41,203 nucleotides of DNA from Candidatus Amesbacteria bacterium GW2011_GWC1_47_15 (GTDB lineage Bacteria; Patescibacteriota; Microgenomatia; CAZETR01; Amesbacteraceae): assembly GCA_001001375.1 (NCBI GenBank), contig LCNU01000008.1, positions 1 through 41,203 on the forward strand, written 5' to 3'. How positions within the stretch are numbered: position 1 is the stretch's first letter; every line of letters begins with the position of its first letter. A program made the translations under genes and the position numbers. This document shows, in pieces, positions 17,226 through 27,835 of the stretch. The notes beneath the pieces are model-generated. The model was given only the letters and a program-made list of their open reading frames with translations, did not search any database and was not told the DNA's origin.

Positions 17226-17585
17226 ATGAAACCGGAAGAATTTGAGGAAATCGTGGCGCAGGCGCTGGACGGATTGCCGGAGGAATTTGCCAAAGCACTG
17301 GAAAATGTCGCTGTAACCGTAGAGGAATGGCCGACACCTCAGGATTTGAGAAGCGTCGGTATCAGCCACGGAACTCTTTTTGGGCTGTACCGGGGAGTAC
17401 CAAAACCTGCCCGGGCCGGAATACCCCCAGTGGTTCCAGATAAGATCGTAATTTTTTCCGGGCCGATATTGGCATTTTCCTCTGATCCGAATGCGGCAAG
17501 AGAGCAGATCAGAAAAACCGTGCTGCACGAAATCGGACACTATTTCGGAATGAGCGAAGAAGAGATAAGGAGATCAGGAAATTAG
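17226..17585 (+). CDS. Zincin-like metallopeptidase family protein
   Basis: VLHEIGHYFGMSEEEI HExxH motif; EFEEIVAQALDGLPEEFAKALENVAVTVEEWP family N-terminus. Confidence 0.88.
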   Translation: MKPEEFEEIVAQALDGLPEEFAKALENVAVTVEEWPTPQDLRSVGISHGTLFGLYRGVPKPARAGIPPVVPDKIVIFSGPILAFSSDPNAAREQIRKTVLHEIGHYFGMSEEEIRRSGN

Positions 17586-17659
17586 GATCAATTACGGATA
17601 AGAAATGGCATGGGGATGGGTAGAAAAAAGTGGGTGGCCAGGCCTGACGGAATCGCCGT

Positions 17660-19333
17660 TTAAGGGGAAGTGGGTGTAGTGAAGATGTAGAAAGCCGGCC
17701 GGGAGTCCGGATAAAAAAGTGTCTGCAAATAACCTTCATGGACTGCTTTTTCAAACAGGAGTGCGTCCGCAATAACCAAATTTTTGCCTTTTAGCCTTGA
17801 AAAATCCATTTTCAGCCAATCACGGGTACCGGGTGGAAGAATATAAATGTTACCCATGCGCAGTCCATCCAAACCGGGCATAATTTCCTCGCTTTGTAAT
17901 GGGTGGGACTGCTGAAACCGGCGGGGATCCGGCCGGGCTTCAAACATATAGGCCATAAGTGCTGTCTGGTCGTACATGTCCAGAAATATCCGGTCATATG
18001 ACTGAGAATTGTCCAGCGCATAACGGACAGCCTGGGAATATCCGAAATTGAAAGACCTGAAACTTTCGGAGCGATAAGAGGTGAAATAGTAGAAAGAGAA
18101 CAAGAATAAAGAGACAAAGAAAAGTGAAAGATAGGACACAATTAGGATTTTCGAAAATATTAATCGACGCAGGCCAAGGGCGATAACAATGGAAACAACG
18201 GGTAGCAGAAATATCAGGCGCAGGGAATGGGTGCCGCCGTCCCGCGTGATGACGGAAGACAAAGGAGCAAGCAATAATAAGCAAACGATCAAGCGGGAAT
18301 GCGGACGGGTAACGTAGGTTAGCGAGAACAGGGCAAACAGGCCAAATAAGAAGGGGGCAAGGTCTATCAGGTGGAACTGGGCATATGCAGTTTCTGAAGG
18401 AGAATGACGAGGTTGAGGATCGCCCCTGACAAAAAGAAATTCGGTAGAAAGCGATGAGACATAGTTATTTAAAACAGCGGAACCCCAGAATGTTAATTTG
18501 TTGTAGACTAAGCGGGCCTGAAGGCTGGGGGACATACCAATGGAGCGTTTGAAGCCTGCAGCCAAGTCTACCAGCTGGCGCTTGGAATCCACTTCTGCAG
18601 AGGTAACAGGGTCGGTGAATACCAATAGTTCCCTCAGGCGCATGGATGCAGGACCGAAGGTTGAAGAATAAAGAATCGGAAAGGATAACAAGAATACAAG
18701 AATTAACGAATTAAAGATATAATGCCGAGGGAGCAAAATGATTTGGCGAAAATAAATAATAAACAGGAGCAAGAGAGTGAGGGGGACGAAAAGTTTGGCA
18801 GGACTGTATGTCCAGAAAGACAGGCCAAAACCCAAAGCAGATATAATAAACCACCGGGGGCGGTAAAAGCCGCGGTAAAAAGCCGCCAACCCGAGAAGAT
18901 ACAAAGCTAAAAGGGTGGTAGTCTCGAACGCGATCCGACTCAGGTGTAAATGCCAGGGAGACAGAGCCATCACCGCCGCAGGCAGCCAGGAGTATTTACC
19001 CAGCCTAAGCAACAACACGGACAAAACATATAACACAGCTATACCGATAAGTCCCATCAAGGCTGAAGTAAGCCGAACAGAAAATGGGTTGAGGCCGAAG
19101 AGCTCCACCAAGGGAACTGTCAGGTATATATAAAGCGGAGTCCGGTAATCGGCAAAGGAATGCACATGAACGGGAATGGGGTTGTTGAAATAATCCTTTC
19201 CGGTTTTTAGTAAAGAATAAGCCTGATAACCCACATCCATTTCATCCCAATACAGAGCTGAAGGATGGGAGGGAAAGTAAAAAAAACGAAGAAAAAGCGA
19301 GAGGGCTACAAGGAAAGCCAGGGCAGCCTTCAT
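17660..19333 (-). CDS. GT39/PMT-like membrane glycosyltransferase
   Basis: Multi-TM; N-terminal [29 protein letters not shown] with acidic loop typical of GT-C enzymes. Confidence 0.8.
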   Translation of the reverse strand: MKAALAFLVALSLFLRFFYFPSHPSALYWDEMDVGYQAYSLLKTGKDYFNNPIPVHVHSFADYRTPLYIYLTVPLVELFGLNPFSVRLTSALMGLIGIAVLYVLSVLLLRLGKYSWLPAAVMALSPWHLHLSRIAFETTTLLALYLLGLAAFYRGFYRPRWFIISALGFGLSFWTYSPAKLFVPLTLLLLFIIYFRQIILLPRHYIFNSLILVFLLSFPILYSSTFGPASMRLRELLVFTDPVTSAEVDSKRQLVDLAAGFKRSIGMSPSLQARLVYNKLTFWGSAVLNNYVSSLSTEFLFVRGDPQPRHSPSETAYAQFHLIDLAPFLFGLFALFSLTYVTRPHSRLIVCLLLLAPLSSVITRDGGTHSLRLIFLLPVVSIVIALGLRRLIFSKILIVSYLSLFFVSLFLFSFYYFTSYRSESFRSFNFGYSQAVRYALDNSQSYDRIFLDMYDQTALMAYMFEARPDPRRFQQSHPLQSEEIMPGLDGLRMGNIYILPPGTRDWLKMDFSRLKGKNLVIADALLFEKAVHEGYLQTLFYPDSRPAFYIFTTPTSP

Positions 19334-19659
19334 GAAGTTGCCTGGGTAATTTGGGCGACTTTGCGGGCAGACTGGGAGCGGACGTAATGCAGTTTGGCCC
19401 GGCGGACAGAACCAGATTTTTTGACCTCAATTTTGGAAATCCAGGGTGAAAAAACCGGAAGAATACGTTCCACCCCGATACCACCAGCAGCCATCTTTCT
19501 GACCGTAAAGGTTTGGTTCTCTCCCCTACCCCGGATACCGATCACAAGACCTTCGAAAATCTGGATACGCTCCTTACCGCCCTCCAGAATCCGCAAATGC
19601 AAGCGGATGAGATCTCCGACATGGAACTCGGTTTCTTTAATAGTAATTCTATTGGCCAT
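19330..19659 (-). CDS. rplS: 50S ribosomal protein bL19
   Basis: [73 protein letters not shown]. Confidence 0.97.
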   Translation of the reverse strand: MANRITIKETEFHVGDLIRLHLRILEGGKERIQIFEGLVIGIRGRGENQTFTVRKMAAGGIGVERILPVFSPWISKIEVKKSGSVRRAKLHYVRSQSARKVAQITQATS

Positions 19660-19688
19660 ATATTAAGGGCTATAACGTCAATTTTAGC

Positions 19689-22600
19689 TCAGGAGGGGTT
19701 TTTTAACAAGGCATCGATCTTATTTTTTAATTGTTCTGACCAATCCAGGCCGTAGGGCAGAGGAAGGATTTTGGAAGATCCATTGCGGTAAAAGACCAAC
19801 TGAACAGGCTTATCCCCTTTATTTTCCTGAAGAAGCTGATTAAGAGCGACCAGGCGGGCGGAAGGGAATGAGGAAGGGATTTCTATAGTGACTACAGAAG
19901 TATTGATTGAATTGCCGTTGCCGTTGTTTGTTTGAGGAAGGGCCGTGTCAGGACCTGTAAATGCTACTGCTGATTCCACTACCAAACTCAAATCGCGGCT
20001 TGTATCCGGGTTTTCGTCGTCCGATTCCGACGAGCCGCGAACTTCAAGACGACCGGAAACCAAAACAACGGTGTCCGTCTGCCATACATCTGAAGTTGCC
20101 GCGAATATTTTGGGGAAAACTACAACTTCTACATAACGGCCTAAATCTGTAATCCTGGCAAAACACATCTGCTGGTTTGAGGTCCTGGTGACAACATTAC
20201 GGCAGGATTCAATTATTCCTCCGGTGATGACGGACTGTCCTGAATGGGCTTCGAGATAAAGATTTGAGATAGAGACTGAAATTTTGGACTTTAACAAATC
20301 TAATTTTTCCGCATGGGGGTGTTCCGTAAGATAGAAACCCAATAGTTCTTTTTCCAGGGTAAGCTTCTGCTGTTTTTCAAACTCCGGAATATCGGGAAAA
20401 TTGTCCGAGGGGTCCGACTTTTCGTCCGATCCGAAGAGGCTCCCCTGACCCATACTTTTGAGCTTGCTTAAAGTTGTCCCCATTTCCCGGATCTTATCCA
20501 GAGCAGCCAGCATGGCAGAACGCTTACCGAATGAATCCAGCCCACCTGCCTTAATGAGACTTTCGAGCACTTTACGGTTTACTTTCTGGCTGTCCACACG
20601 GAGAATAAAATCTGTAAGCGACAGAAACTGTCCCTTGGCCCGGGCCTCAAGAATGAGTTTTATGGCTATATCACCCACATTTTTGATAGCAGACAGACCA
20701 AATCGGATCGCCCGGCCGTCCAATGATTTAACGTGGAGCTCTATCGTAAACCCGAAATCTGAACTATTGATATCCGGAGGCAAAACCTTGATTTTCATAC
20801 GGCGGCATTCTTCGATAGCTTCCACTACCTTTTCGGTATTACCCGACTCCGCCGATAGTAGGGCAGTCATGTATTCCACCGGATAGTGGGCTTTGAGGTA
20901 TGCAGACTGATATGACACAAGTCCGTAAGAAGCGGCATGGGCTTTGTTGAAACCGTAACCCTGAAAGGGTACAAAAAGTTCCCATAATTTTTCCGCTTCA
21001 GCTGCGGTCATGCCCGAGTGTTTGACACAGCCGGCAACAAATATTTCATGCTGCTGGGCCATTTCCTTGGGCTTTTTTTTACCTATAGCGCCTCTGAGCG
21101 CATCTACTGAACCCCAATCGTAACCTGCCATTTCCAGAGCTGTAAACAGGACGTCTTCCTGATATACCAAAATCCCAAATGATTTATCCAGAAACTTCTC
21201 CATTTTGGGATGCATATAAGTCACGGGAGAACGGCGGTTTTTGCGGGCGATGTATTCGGGAATGTTTGCCATGGGACCGGGACGGAACAAGGCAATCATA
21301 ACCATGATATCTTCTATACGCGTTGGTTTGAGCTCACGCAGCCACTTGGTCATACCGGATCCACCAAGCTGAAATACTCCCATAGTTTCACCTCGAGACA
21401 ACATACTGAACGTCTTTTTATCATCCAGGGGAAGATACCCGAGATCTATCCGGGTGGCTCGTGTCTTTTCCACAATATCCCTTGCAGCGCCGAGAATTGA
21501 TAAGTTGCGAATACCCAGAATATCGAATTTGACCAGACCGACGTCTTCGCAAGCGTGCATTTCATACTGGGTAATCAATTTACTGCCGTTTGGTTCCAAT
21601 TGCAGTGGGGTGTAATCCGTCATAGCTGTGGGGGAAACAACCAACCCCGCTGCATGGACAGATGAGTGCCGGGCATTTCCTTCGATCTGACGGGCCAGAT
21701 CTATAAGCTGACGGGCGGCCGGATCCGAGTCGTAGAGGATCTTGAGTTCGGGACTTATCTCCAGTGCGTGTTCCAAAGTCATGGGAAAACCCTGGGAACC
21801 CATAGGTACCAGCTTGGCAATTTTATCCGGAAAAGAGTAAGGATGGCCCAGGACACGACCTACATCACGTACAGCCGCCCGAGCCAGCATGCGGCCGAAG
21901 GTACAAATCTGAGCGACTTTGTCTGCACCGTATTTTTCGACGATATTTGCAATCAATTCTTCGCGCCTGTCGTCTGCAATATCCAGATCGATATCCGGCG
22001 GTTTGGGACGATAAGGATTAAGGAACCGTTCAAAAGGCAGTCCGTATTTGACCGGGTCAACCGTCGTGATACCGAGTACATATGAGACCAGCGAACCGGC
22101 CGCAGAACCCCGGGTATTTGTAATTATTCCCAATTCGGTACACCAGTTGACCATGTCCGCCATCATTAAAAAGTACGGAGCATAACCTTTGGTGATAATA
22201 ACTTCAAGTTCAAATTCCAGACGCCGATTTAGTTCCTCTGAAGCGCCGGGAATTTTTTCCTGAAGGCGGGACAGGGACAGACGTCGCAGATGATCCGGGG
22301 CGGAGACATTTTCCGGAAGATCAATATTAGGAAAATGCCATTGTCCCAGCTCAATTGCCAGATCCACCTTTTCGGCGACCTGCAGCGTGTTTTCCAAAGC
22401 ATCCGGTACATCGGTAAATATATCCGCCATTTCGGCACCGGAACGCAAATGAAAAGTGGGAGTATCTACATAGCGCATCCTTTCGATATCCGAGACGTTT
22501 TTCCCTGTGGAAACGCAAACCAATACATCCTGGGCAACAGCATCCATCTGCTGAAGATAATGGGAATCATTGGTAGCCACCAGTTTGATACCCAAACGGC

Positions 22601-23258
22601 GACTGAGACTGATAATTCCTTTTACCCAGGCATCTTCCGTTTGCTGCATCCTGGTTAACTGATCTTTTATTTTTGAGTCTGAAGCGGAACCGACGTAATC
22701 GGAAAACTGATGACGCTGGATTTCCAGATAGTAATCGTCACCGAAGACCTCCTGATACCATTGGACTGCAGGAACTGCCTTTTCCACTCCACCGGAGACA
22801 ATAATCTGGGCAATTTCTCCCTTGGGGCAAGCGGAAAGACAAATAAGCCCTTCACTATGAAGGGCCAAGGTATTCTTATCAAAACGCGGGCGGTAATAAA
22901 ATCCTTCAAGGTGAGCTATCGTGGAAAGCTTCATCAGGTTGCGGTATCCTGTGTGGTTTTTGGCAATCAGGACCAAGTGATAGTTTTCCTTATCTGCTCT
23001 GCTTTCTTTATTTCTGAGATCGCCGGTTACCATATACCCCTCCATTCCGATAAGCGGTTTTATCTTTTCCTTTTTGCATTCCTTATAAAATTCAATCGCA
23101 CCATAGATTACTCCATGATCCGTAAGCGCTACAGACCGCATATCCATATTTTTGGCAGTGGTTACGAGATTAACCGGACTATGATCTCTGGAGATTTTAG
23201 ACAGACCGTCCAACAGTGAATATTCGGAATGGCAGTGAAGATGAATAAACCCGGGCAT
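19689..23258 (-). CDS. dnaE: DNA polymerase III subunit alpha
   Basis: PHP domain HLHCHSEYSLLDG; GSAAGSLVSYVLGIT; PPDIDLDIADDRR; YQEDVL; OB domain; full length (upstream in-frame ATG at 23306 also possible). Confidence 0.97.
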   Translation of the reverse strand: MPGFIHLHCHSEYSLLDGLSKISRDHSPVNLVTTAKNMDMRSVALTDHGVIYGAIEFYKECKKEKIKPLIGMEGYMVTGDLRNKESRADKENYHLVLIAKNHTGYRNLMKLSTIAHLEGFYYRPRFDKNTLALHSEGLICLSACPKGEIAQIIVSGGVEKAVPAVQWYQEVFGDDYYLEIQRHQFSDYVGSASDSKIKDQLTRMQQTEDAWVKGIISLSRRLGIKLVATNDSHYLQQMDAVAQDVLVCVSTGKNVSDIERMRYVDTPTFHLRSGAEMADIFTDVPDALENTLQVAEKVDLAIELGQWHFPNIDLPENVSAPDHLRRLSLSRLQEKIPGASEELNRRLEFELEVIITKGYAPYFLMMADMVNWCTELGIITNTRGSAAGSLVSYVLGITTVDPVKYGLPFERFLNPYRPKPPDIDLDIADDRREELIANIVEKYGADKVAQICTFGRMLARAAVRDVGRVLGHPYSFPDKIAKLVPMGSQGFPMTLEHALEISPELKILYDSDPAARQLIDLARQIEGNARHSSVHAAGLVVSPTAMTDYTPLQLEPNGSKLITQYEMHACEDVGLVKFDILGIRNLSILGAARDIVEKTRATRIDLGYLPLDDKKTFSMLSRGETMGVFQLGGSGMTKWLRELKPTRIEDIMVMIALFRPGPMANIPEYIARKNRRSPVTYMHPKMEKFLDKSFGILVYQEDVLFTALEMAGYDWGSVDALRGAIGKKKPKEMAQQHEIFVAGCVKHSGMTAAEAEKLWELFVPFQGYGFNKAHAASYGLVSYQSAYLKAHYPVEYMTALLSAESGNTEKVVEAIEECRRMKIKVLPPDINSSDFGFTIELHVKSLDGRAIRFGLSAIKNVGDIAIKLILEARAKGQFLSLTDFILRVDSQKVNRKVLESLIKAGGLDSFGKRSAMLAALDKIREMGTTLSKLKSMGQGSLFGSDEKSDPSDNFPDIPEFEKQQKLTLEKELLGFYLTEHPHAEKLDLLKSKISVSISNLYLEAHSGQSVITGGIIESCRNVVTRTSNQQMCFARITDLGRYVEVVVFPKIFAATSDVWQTDTVVLVSGRLEVRGSSESDDENPDTSRDLSLVVESAVAFTGPDTALPQTNNGNGNSINTSVVTIEIPSSFPSARLVALNQLLQENKGDKPVQLVFYRNGSSKILPLPYGLDWSEQLKNKIDALLKNPS

Positions 23259-23298
23259 ATTTTGTCCTTTGTTGACAGCGGACCAGCCGCAGTTTCCG

Positions 23299-23392
23299 TA
23301 ACTCATTTAATTTACTCATTTGCCAAGCATTTTTCAACCGCAGTTTACTCAACTCTTACTGAGCTCTTGGGAAACCAATGCAGAATGAGTAA
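23299..23392. repeat. Cluster of TTACTCA-like heptamers upstream of dnaE
   Basis: TAACTCA 23299, TTACTCA 23312, TTACTCA 23345, TTACTGA 23356, TGAGTAA (inverse) 23386; 9-bp inverted repeat TTACTCATT 23312-23320 / AATGAGTAA 23384-23392. Confidence 0.45.
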
Positions 23393-23409
23393 TTACATAA
23401 GAGAAAATA

Positions 23410-23868
23410 ATGAGCGATATTTAATCTGAACCATATATCCCTGCCCGAATATCCCGGGAGTTTGACAGGCTGGCGATAGAAAAGAAACCGGGAGTTCCGA
23501 TTTATTCAACATTAGCCCAAGGACTTCTGGGATTGGATTTCGGATCAGCCGAGGCAAATGAATATGCCGTGATATCCGCCTTGGCTATTTCCGATAAAAA
23601 CAGGGTGAAAAAAAGACAGGCAGAGTTGGACAGACTATTAGAGTCGGCCATAGTAAAAGGTTCATATACTTTATTCGAGGCTAGGGAAAAACTCAAACTG
23701 CAGAAAAGGCTGGAGGAAATGGAAAAAACAGCCGAAGAGACGCTACGTATACTGGAAAAGAGACGGCAGGAGATGAACTACTCAGGAATTCTAGACCGAA
23801 CAAGAATGCAGTCAATTGAAAAAACCCTGGAGAAACATTTCCAAAAAGGAAAAAGTAAACATGATTAG
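23410..23868 (+). pseudogene. Coiled-coil hypothetical protein with in-frame TAA at codon 5 (possibly expressed from TTG 23533)
   Basis: ATG AGC GAT ATT TAA TCT GAA CCA..., same frame continues as SEPYIPARISREFDRLAIEKKPGVPIYSTLAQGLLGLDFGSAEANEYAVISALAIS...KHD. Confidence 0.5.
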
Positions 23869-25193
23869 GAAGATTTTCCGGAAAGGTTATCCATTATCAG
23901 TTTTTGGGTGGCGGATGGATCGGCGTCCGGCAGGCGGCGCCTGACCTGACCAATCAGAAAGCCAATTGATTGCTGTTTGCCGGATTTAAATGAGGCGACT
24001 GCTTCGGGATTTTGAGCGATAATTTCTGAAACTACAGGAAGTAACACAGACTCTTCTGATTGGACGGAGTTGGCGGATTTAACTAATTTGATAAGCTCAG
24101 ACGGAGAATCAGGAAACCTGGTGCCGTATTTTTTATTGACCAAAAAGTCAGCCAAGGTTTTGGCCGCTATTTCGCCTATTTCTGCTGCCCGGATAAATAT
24201 TGTGCGCATAGTATCGTTTGAACTAATAATGTATGCATTTGAAGCAGAAAGACCGTATTTTTCCATTAATTCCAAGCGATTTTGAATAGGCAGGACAGGC
24301 AATTGCGATTGCCACTCCTTGATTTTGTCCACCTCAAAACTGAAAGGGGGGATGTCGGGTTCCGGGAAATAACGGTAATCGTCGGCTTCCTCTTTTGTCC
24401 TTTGGGAAAAGGTTTCTCCTTTGCTTTCATTGAATCCGCGGGTTTCCTGAACAGGACTGGCACCTGATTCCAATATTCTGGTTTGGCGCAAAATTTCGAA
24501 TTCTACAGCTTTTTTTATAAACCTGAATGAATTGACATTTTTGATTTCCACTTTATATTCCGGCAGTCCAGACTGATTTTCCGGCCTGACAGATATATTT
24601 GCCTCAAGTCGCATTGAACCTTTTTCCATGTCAGCGGAAGAAATTTTCAGGACCCGGACAATCTGCTGGAGTTCTTTGAGAAATTCTGAAGTTTCCTGAG
24701 TATTGCTAAAGTCCGGTTCAGTCACCACCTCTACCAGGGGAACGCCGGAACGATTAAAATCGACCAAGGTTACTTTTTCCCCGTCATTTATCACGGCATG
24801 CTGAAGTTTTCCCGTATCTTCTTCCATATGGACTCGGGTAATTTGGATGCGTTTTCCTGAAGAAAGATCCAAAAATCCCTGCTTGCAGAACGGCAGGTCG
24901 TATTGACTGATCTGATATCCCTTGGGAAGATCCGGGTAAAAGTAATTTTTACGGTCGAATTTGGAAAACAGATTTACCTCACAGTTTAGCGCCAAACCGA
25001 GTTTGATACACCACTCAATCGCCCTGGAATTTGGGACAGGCAAAGCACCAGGAAGGCCGAGGCAGACAGGGCAAGTCTGAGTGTTCGGAGATTTACCGAA
25101 ATGGTCCGCAGGGCAGCCACAAAACATCTTGGATTTAGTGGCAAGTTCGATGTGGACTTCAAAACCAAGGACCGGTACGTATTTCATTGTCAA
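23865..25193 (-). CDS. gatB: Asp-tRNA(Asn)/Glu-tRNA(Gln) amidotransferase subunit B
   Basis: VLGFEVHIELATKSKMFCGCPADHFGKSPNTQTCPVCLGLPGALPVPN; YFYPDLPKGYQISQYDLP. Confidence 0.97.
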   Translation of the reverse strand: MTMKYVPVLGFEVHIELATKSKMFCGCPADHFGKSPNTQTCPVCLGLPGALPVPNSRAIEWCIKLGLALNCEVNLFSKFDRKNYFYPDLPKGYQISQYDLPFCKQGFLDLSSGKRIQITRVHMEEDTGKLQHAVINDGEKVTLVDFNRSGVPLVEVVTEPDFSNTQETSEFLKELQQIVRVLKISSADMEKGSMRLEANISVRPENQSGLPEYKVEIKNVNSFRFIKKAVEFEILRQTRILESGASPVQETRGFNESKGETFSQRTKEEADDYRYFPEPDIPPFSFEVDKIKEWQSQLPVLPIQNRLELMEKYGLSASNAYIISSNDTMRTIFIRAAEIGEIAAKTLADFLVNKKYGTRFPDSPSELIKLVKSANSVQSEESVLLPVVSEIIAQNPEAVASFKSGKQQSIGFLIGQVRRRLPDADPSATQKLIMDNLSGKSS

Positions 25194-26431
25194 TTATTAT
25201 TTAACTTATTTTTCAAATAGGAATCTGCTTTGGTTCGGGCCAACCAAAAGCCAGCCAATATTAACAGAGCAAGCAGACCCATCATAGTCCCTACCCCCAC
25301 AATATCCGCGATTGAGGAAACTACCAACAGCGGGACAGCAGTGGTAATGGTCATTAAAAAACCCAAAAGGCCATATACCTGCCCCCGGAAACCTTCAGGA
25401 GTATACTCTTGAAGAAGAGTATGAGCCGGAGACAGAATTGAAGCCACTGCTGTGCCGAAAAGCAAAGCGATAAACGGAGAAAAATAGACTTTCAGCGACC
25501 CGACGAAACCTATAAGGAATAACAAAAAAAGGGATATACCTGCAACCAGCAGGCCGCTTTCGATGACGGTTTTTTTACGATGGCGTTTGACTACTGCAGG
25601 AAGACGTGATGTCAGCCAGACAGCGCCTAGAGCAGCTGGGACGATAAGAAGAAGGCTGGTATGATTCAGGTCCAATCCCAGAACCTGAAAAGTATAACTG
25701 GGCAGGAGAAGGGCAACGATGGTAATAAACACCTGGGATATGACAACCAACCCCATAGGGAACTGAACTCCGGGATGAGACATGATAAAGGAATAACTGT
25801 TTTTGATATTACCCACTACACGGTCTAAAAATGGACGGAGGTCCGGTTTTTTAATATCCGACGGAAGGAAATATACTGAAGCTGCAGCCAGCAGGAGAAA
25901 GGCTGCTGAAATCATTATTGTCAGGCTGTGGCCCAACAAAGTCAGAAAAATGCCTCCCATCCCAAATCCGACTAAAAACGACCCCTGCTGAGTCAATAGA
26001 AAAATTCCGTTGGCGACAGGCAGGAGATCTTTAGGAACCAGCCATGGGATAGCAGCCTGCTGCGCGGGAATATATAATTGGTCTAAAGCTGAATAAAGAA
26101 AAACTATTGAGTAAATCAAAAACAACTGATCCGTCGTAAGTAAATACATTGCAATGACAAGAGACTGGAGCAGATTTGTAATCAACATGGTCTTGCGAAG
26201 GGAAAAATTGTCTACTATGCTGCCTGCAAAAAGCCCGAAAAACAATGCCGGAAGAGAATACGCCACCCATAACAGCGAAACGGCAATGGTGGATCGGGTG
26301 AGAAAAAATATTCTGGTAAGTAAGGCAAAATTTACCAGATTGATAGTCAACTGGGATAAAAGTTGAGAAGTCCAAAGCCTACGGAAATTTGAGTTTTTCA
26401 GCAAGAGACGGAAGGGCAGAAGGTCGGGCAT
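25190..26431 (-). CDS. MFS transporter
   Basis: 12-TM-like pattern, NFRRLWTSQLLSQLTINLVNFALLTRIF N-terminus. Confidence 0.88.
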   Translation of the reverse strand: MPDLLPFRLLLKNSNFRRLWTSQLLSQLTINLVNFALLTRIFFLTRSTIAVSLLWVAYSLPALFFGLFAGSIVDNFSLRKTMLITNLLQSLVIAMYLLTTDQLFLIYSIVFLYSALDQLYIPAQQAAIPWLVPKDLLPVANGIFLLTQQGSFLVGFGMGGIFLTLLGHSLTIMISAAFLLLAAASVYFLPSDIKKPDLRPFLDRVVGNIKNSYSFIMSHPGVQFPMGLVVISQVFITIVALLLPSYTFQVLGLDLNHTSLLLIVPAALGAVWLTSRLPAVVKRHRKKTVIESGLLVAGISLFLLFLIGFVGSLKVYFSPFIALLFGTAVASILSPAHTLLQEYTPEGFRGQVYGLLGFLMTITTAVPLLVVSSIADIVGVGTMMGLLALLILAGFWLARTKADSYLKNKLNNN

Positions 26432-26443
26432 ACCTGAAGTATG

Positions 26444-27832
26444 TCAAGTTAATGAAGGACGGGCAAGATGCCAATCCACTGCTGACTGATACTCTAAAGC
26501 AACCCGGAAGACTGATTCTTCCCCTCCCTGCGGTCCGATTATCTGAAGGCCTATAGGCAGACCATCTACAAAACCGCAGGGGACACTGATGCCGGTAAGT
26601 CCGGCGATACTGCTCGGTTCGACCAGGATATCCTCCATCTCACCAAACATCGGCTGATTCCTGGATGCCCCGACCTTTAAAGCAGGACCAGGGGAGGTGG
26701 CACCGATAACGAGATCGACCTGCCGGAAGGCCCTGTTGAAATCTTCTATAATCATAGTCCTGACTTTTAGGGCCTTCTGATAGTACTGGTCATAGTAACC
26801 GGAAGATAATGTATACGTGCCCAGCATGATGCGCCTTTTTGCCTCCTCCCCAAAGTGTGACCGGTCAAGACCGTATCTGATCCCGTCGTAGCGGGCAAGG
26901 TTTGATGATACTTCGGAGCGCTGGACTATAGTATACACTCCGACGGAGTAATTCGGGTCCATTAACGAAATATCCTCCACTGACATACCCAACCGCAATA
27001 ATACGCCCGCAGCTTCACGGATGAGTTTTTTGACTTCGTCCTTCATTTGCGGCAAAAGATACTCCACAGCAACACCGATTTTTAATTTTTTACCATTTTT
27101 GGGCAATATTTTTTGATAATTACCGGGAATAGTCGTCGCGTCTGAAGGATCTTTTCCTGCCAAAAGGGACGTGATTGTCGAAGCATCAACCGCAGTCTTA
27201 GTAAGCGGACCGGGTGAGTCAGTAGAGGAAGCCATAGCAATAACTCCATACCGACTGATCCGGCCATAGGTGGGCTTGAAACCAGTTATTCCGCACCAAG
27301 CCGCGGGCTGACGAATAGAACCTGCAGTTTCACTGCCGATTGCGAAAGTACACATGTCGGCTCTCACAGCAGCAGCGGAACCTCCGGATGAACCTCCAGG
27401 AAGATGCCCAGTATTCCAGGGATTCAGCGTAGGACCGTAATCTGAAGTTTCCGTAGAGGAACCGTGAGCCCACGCATCCATATTTGTTTTACCCAAAATA
27501 ATCGCCCCGGCTTTTTTCAGTTTTTCAACAACTGTTGAATCGTATTGGGGAATATAATTATCCAATACTTTTGAAGAGGCCGTAGTTCGCAATCCTTGAG
27601 TAAGAAAGTTGTCCTTAATTGCCATCGGTATTCCCCCTAAAGGTAAATTGATGTCTGCCTGATCAGCTTCCTCCAAAGCATGTTCATTAAGAGTCAGAAA
27701 TGCGTTTATTCCGGAATTATGCTTTTGGATTTGATTCAAACAGGATTTTACAAGTTCCCGGGAACTGAATTTTCCGCCACGCAGACCCGCACTGGCCGCA
27801 GAAATGTCCAGATGATGCAAATCCGAAGACAT
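26444..27832 (-). CDS. gatA: Asp-tRNA(Asn)/Glu-tRNA(Gln) amidotransferase subunit A
   Basis: Amidase signature GGSSGGSAAAVRADMCTFAIGSETAGSIRQPAAWCGITGFKPTYGRISRYG. Confidence 0.97.
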   Translation of the reverse strand: MSSDLHHLDISAASAGLRGGKFSSRELVKSCLNQIQKHNSGINAFLTLNEHALEEADQADINLPLGGIPMAIKDNFLTQGLRTTASSKVLDNYIPQYDSTVVEKLKKAGAIILGKTNMDAWAHGSSTETSDYGPTLNPWNTGHLPGGSSGGSAAAVRADMCTFAIGSETAGSIRQPAAWCGITGFKPTYGRISRYGVIAMASSTDSPGPLTKTAVDASTITSLLAGKDPSDATTIPGNYQKILPKNGKKLKIGVAVEYLLPQMKDEVKKLIREAAGVLLRLGMSVEDISLMDPNYSVGVYTIVQRSEVSSNLARYDGIRYGLDRSHFGEEAKRRIMLGTYTLSSGYYDQYYQKALKVRTMIIEDFNRAFRQVDLVIGATSPGPALKVGASRNQPMFGEMEDILVEPSSIAGLTGISVPCGFVDGLPIGLQIIGPQGGEESVFRVALEYQSAVDWHLARPSLT

Positions 27833-27835
27833 AAA

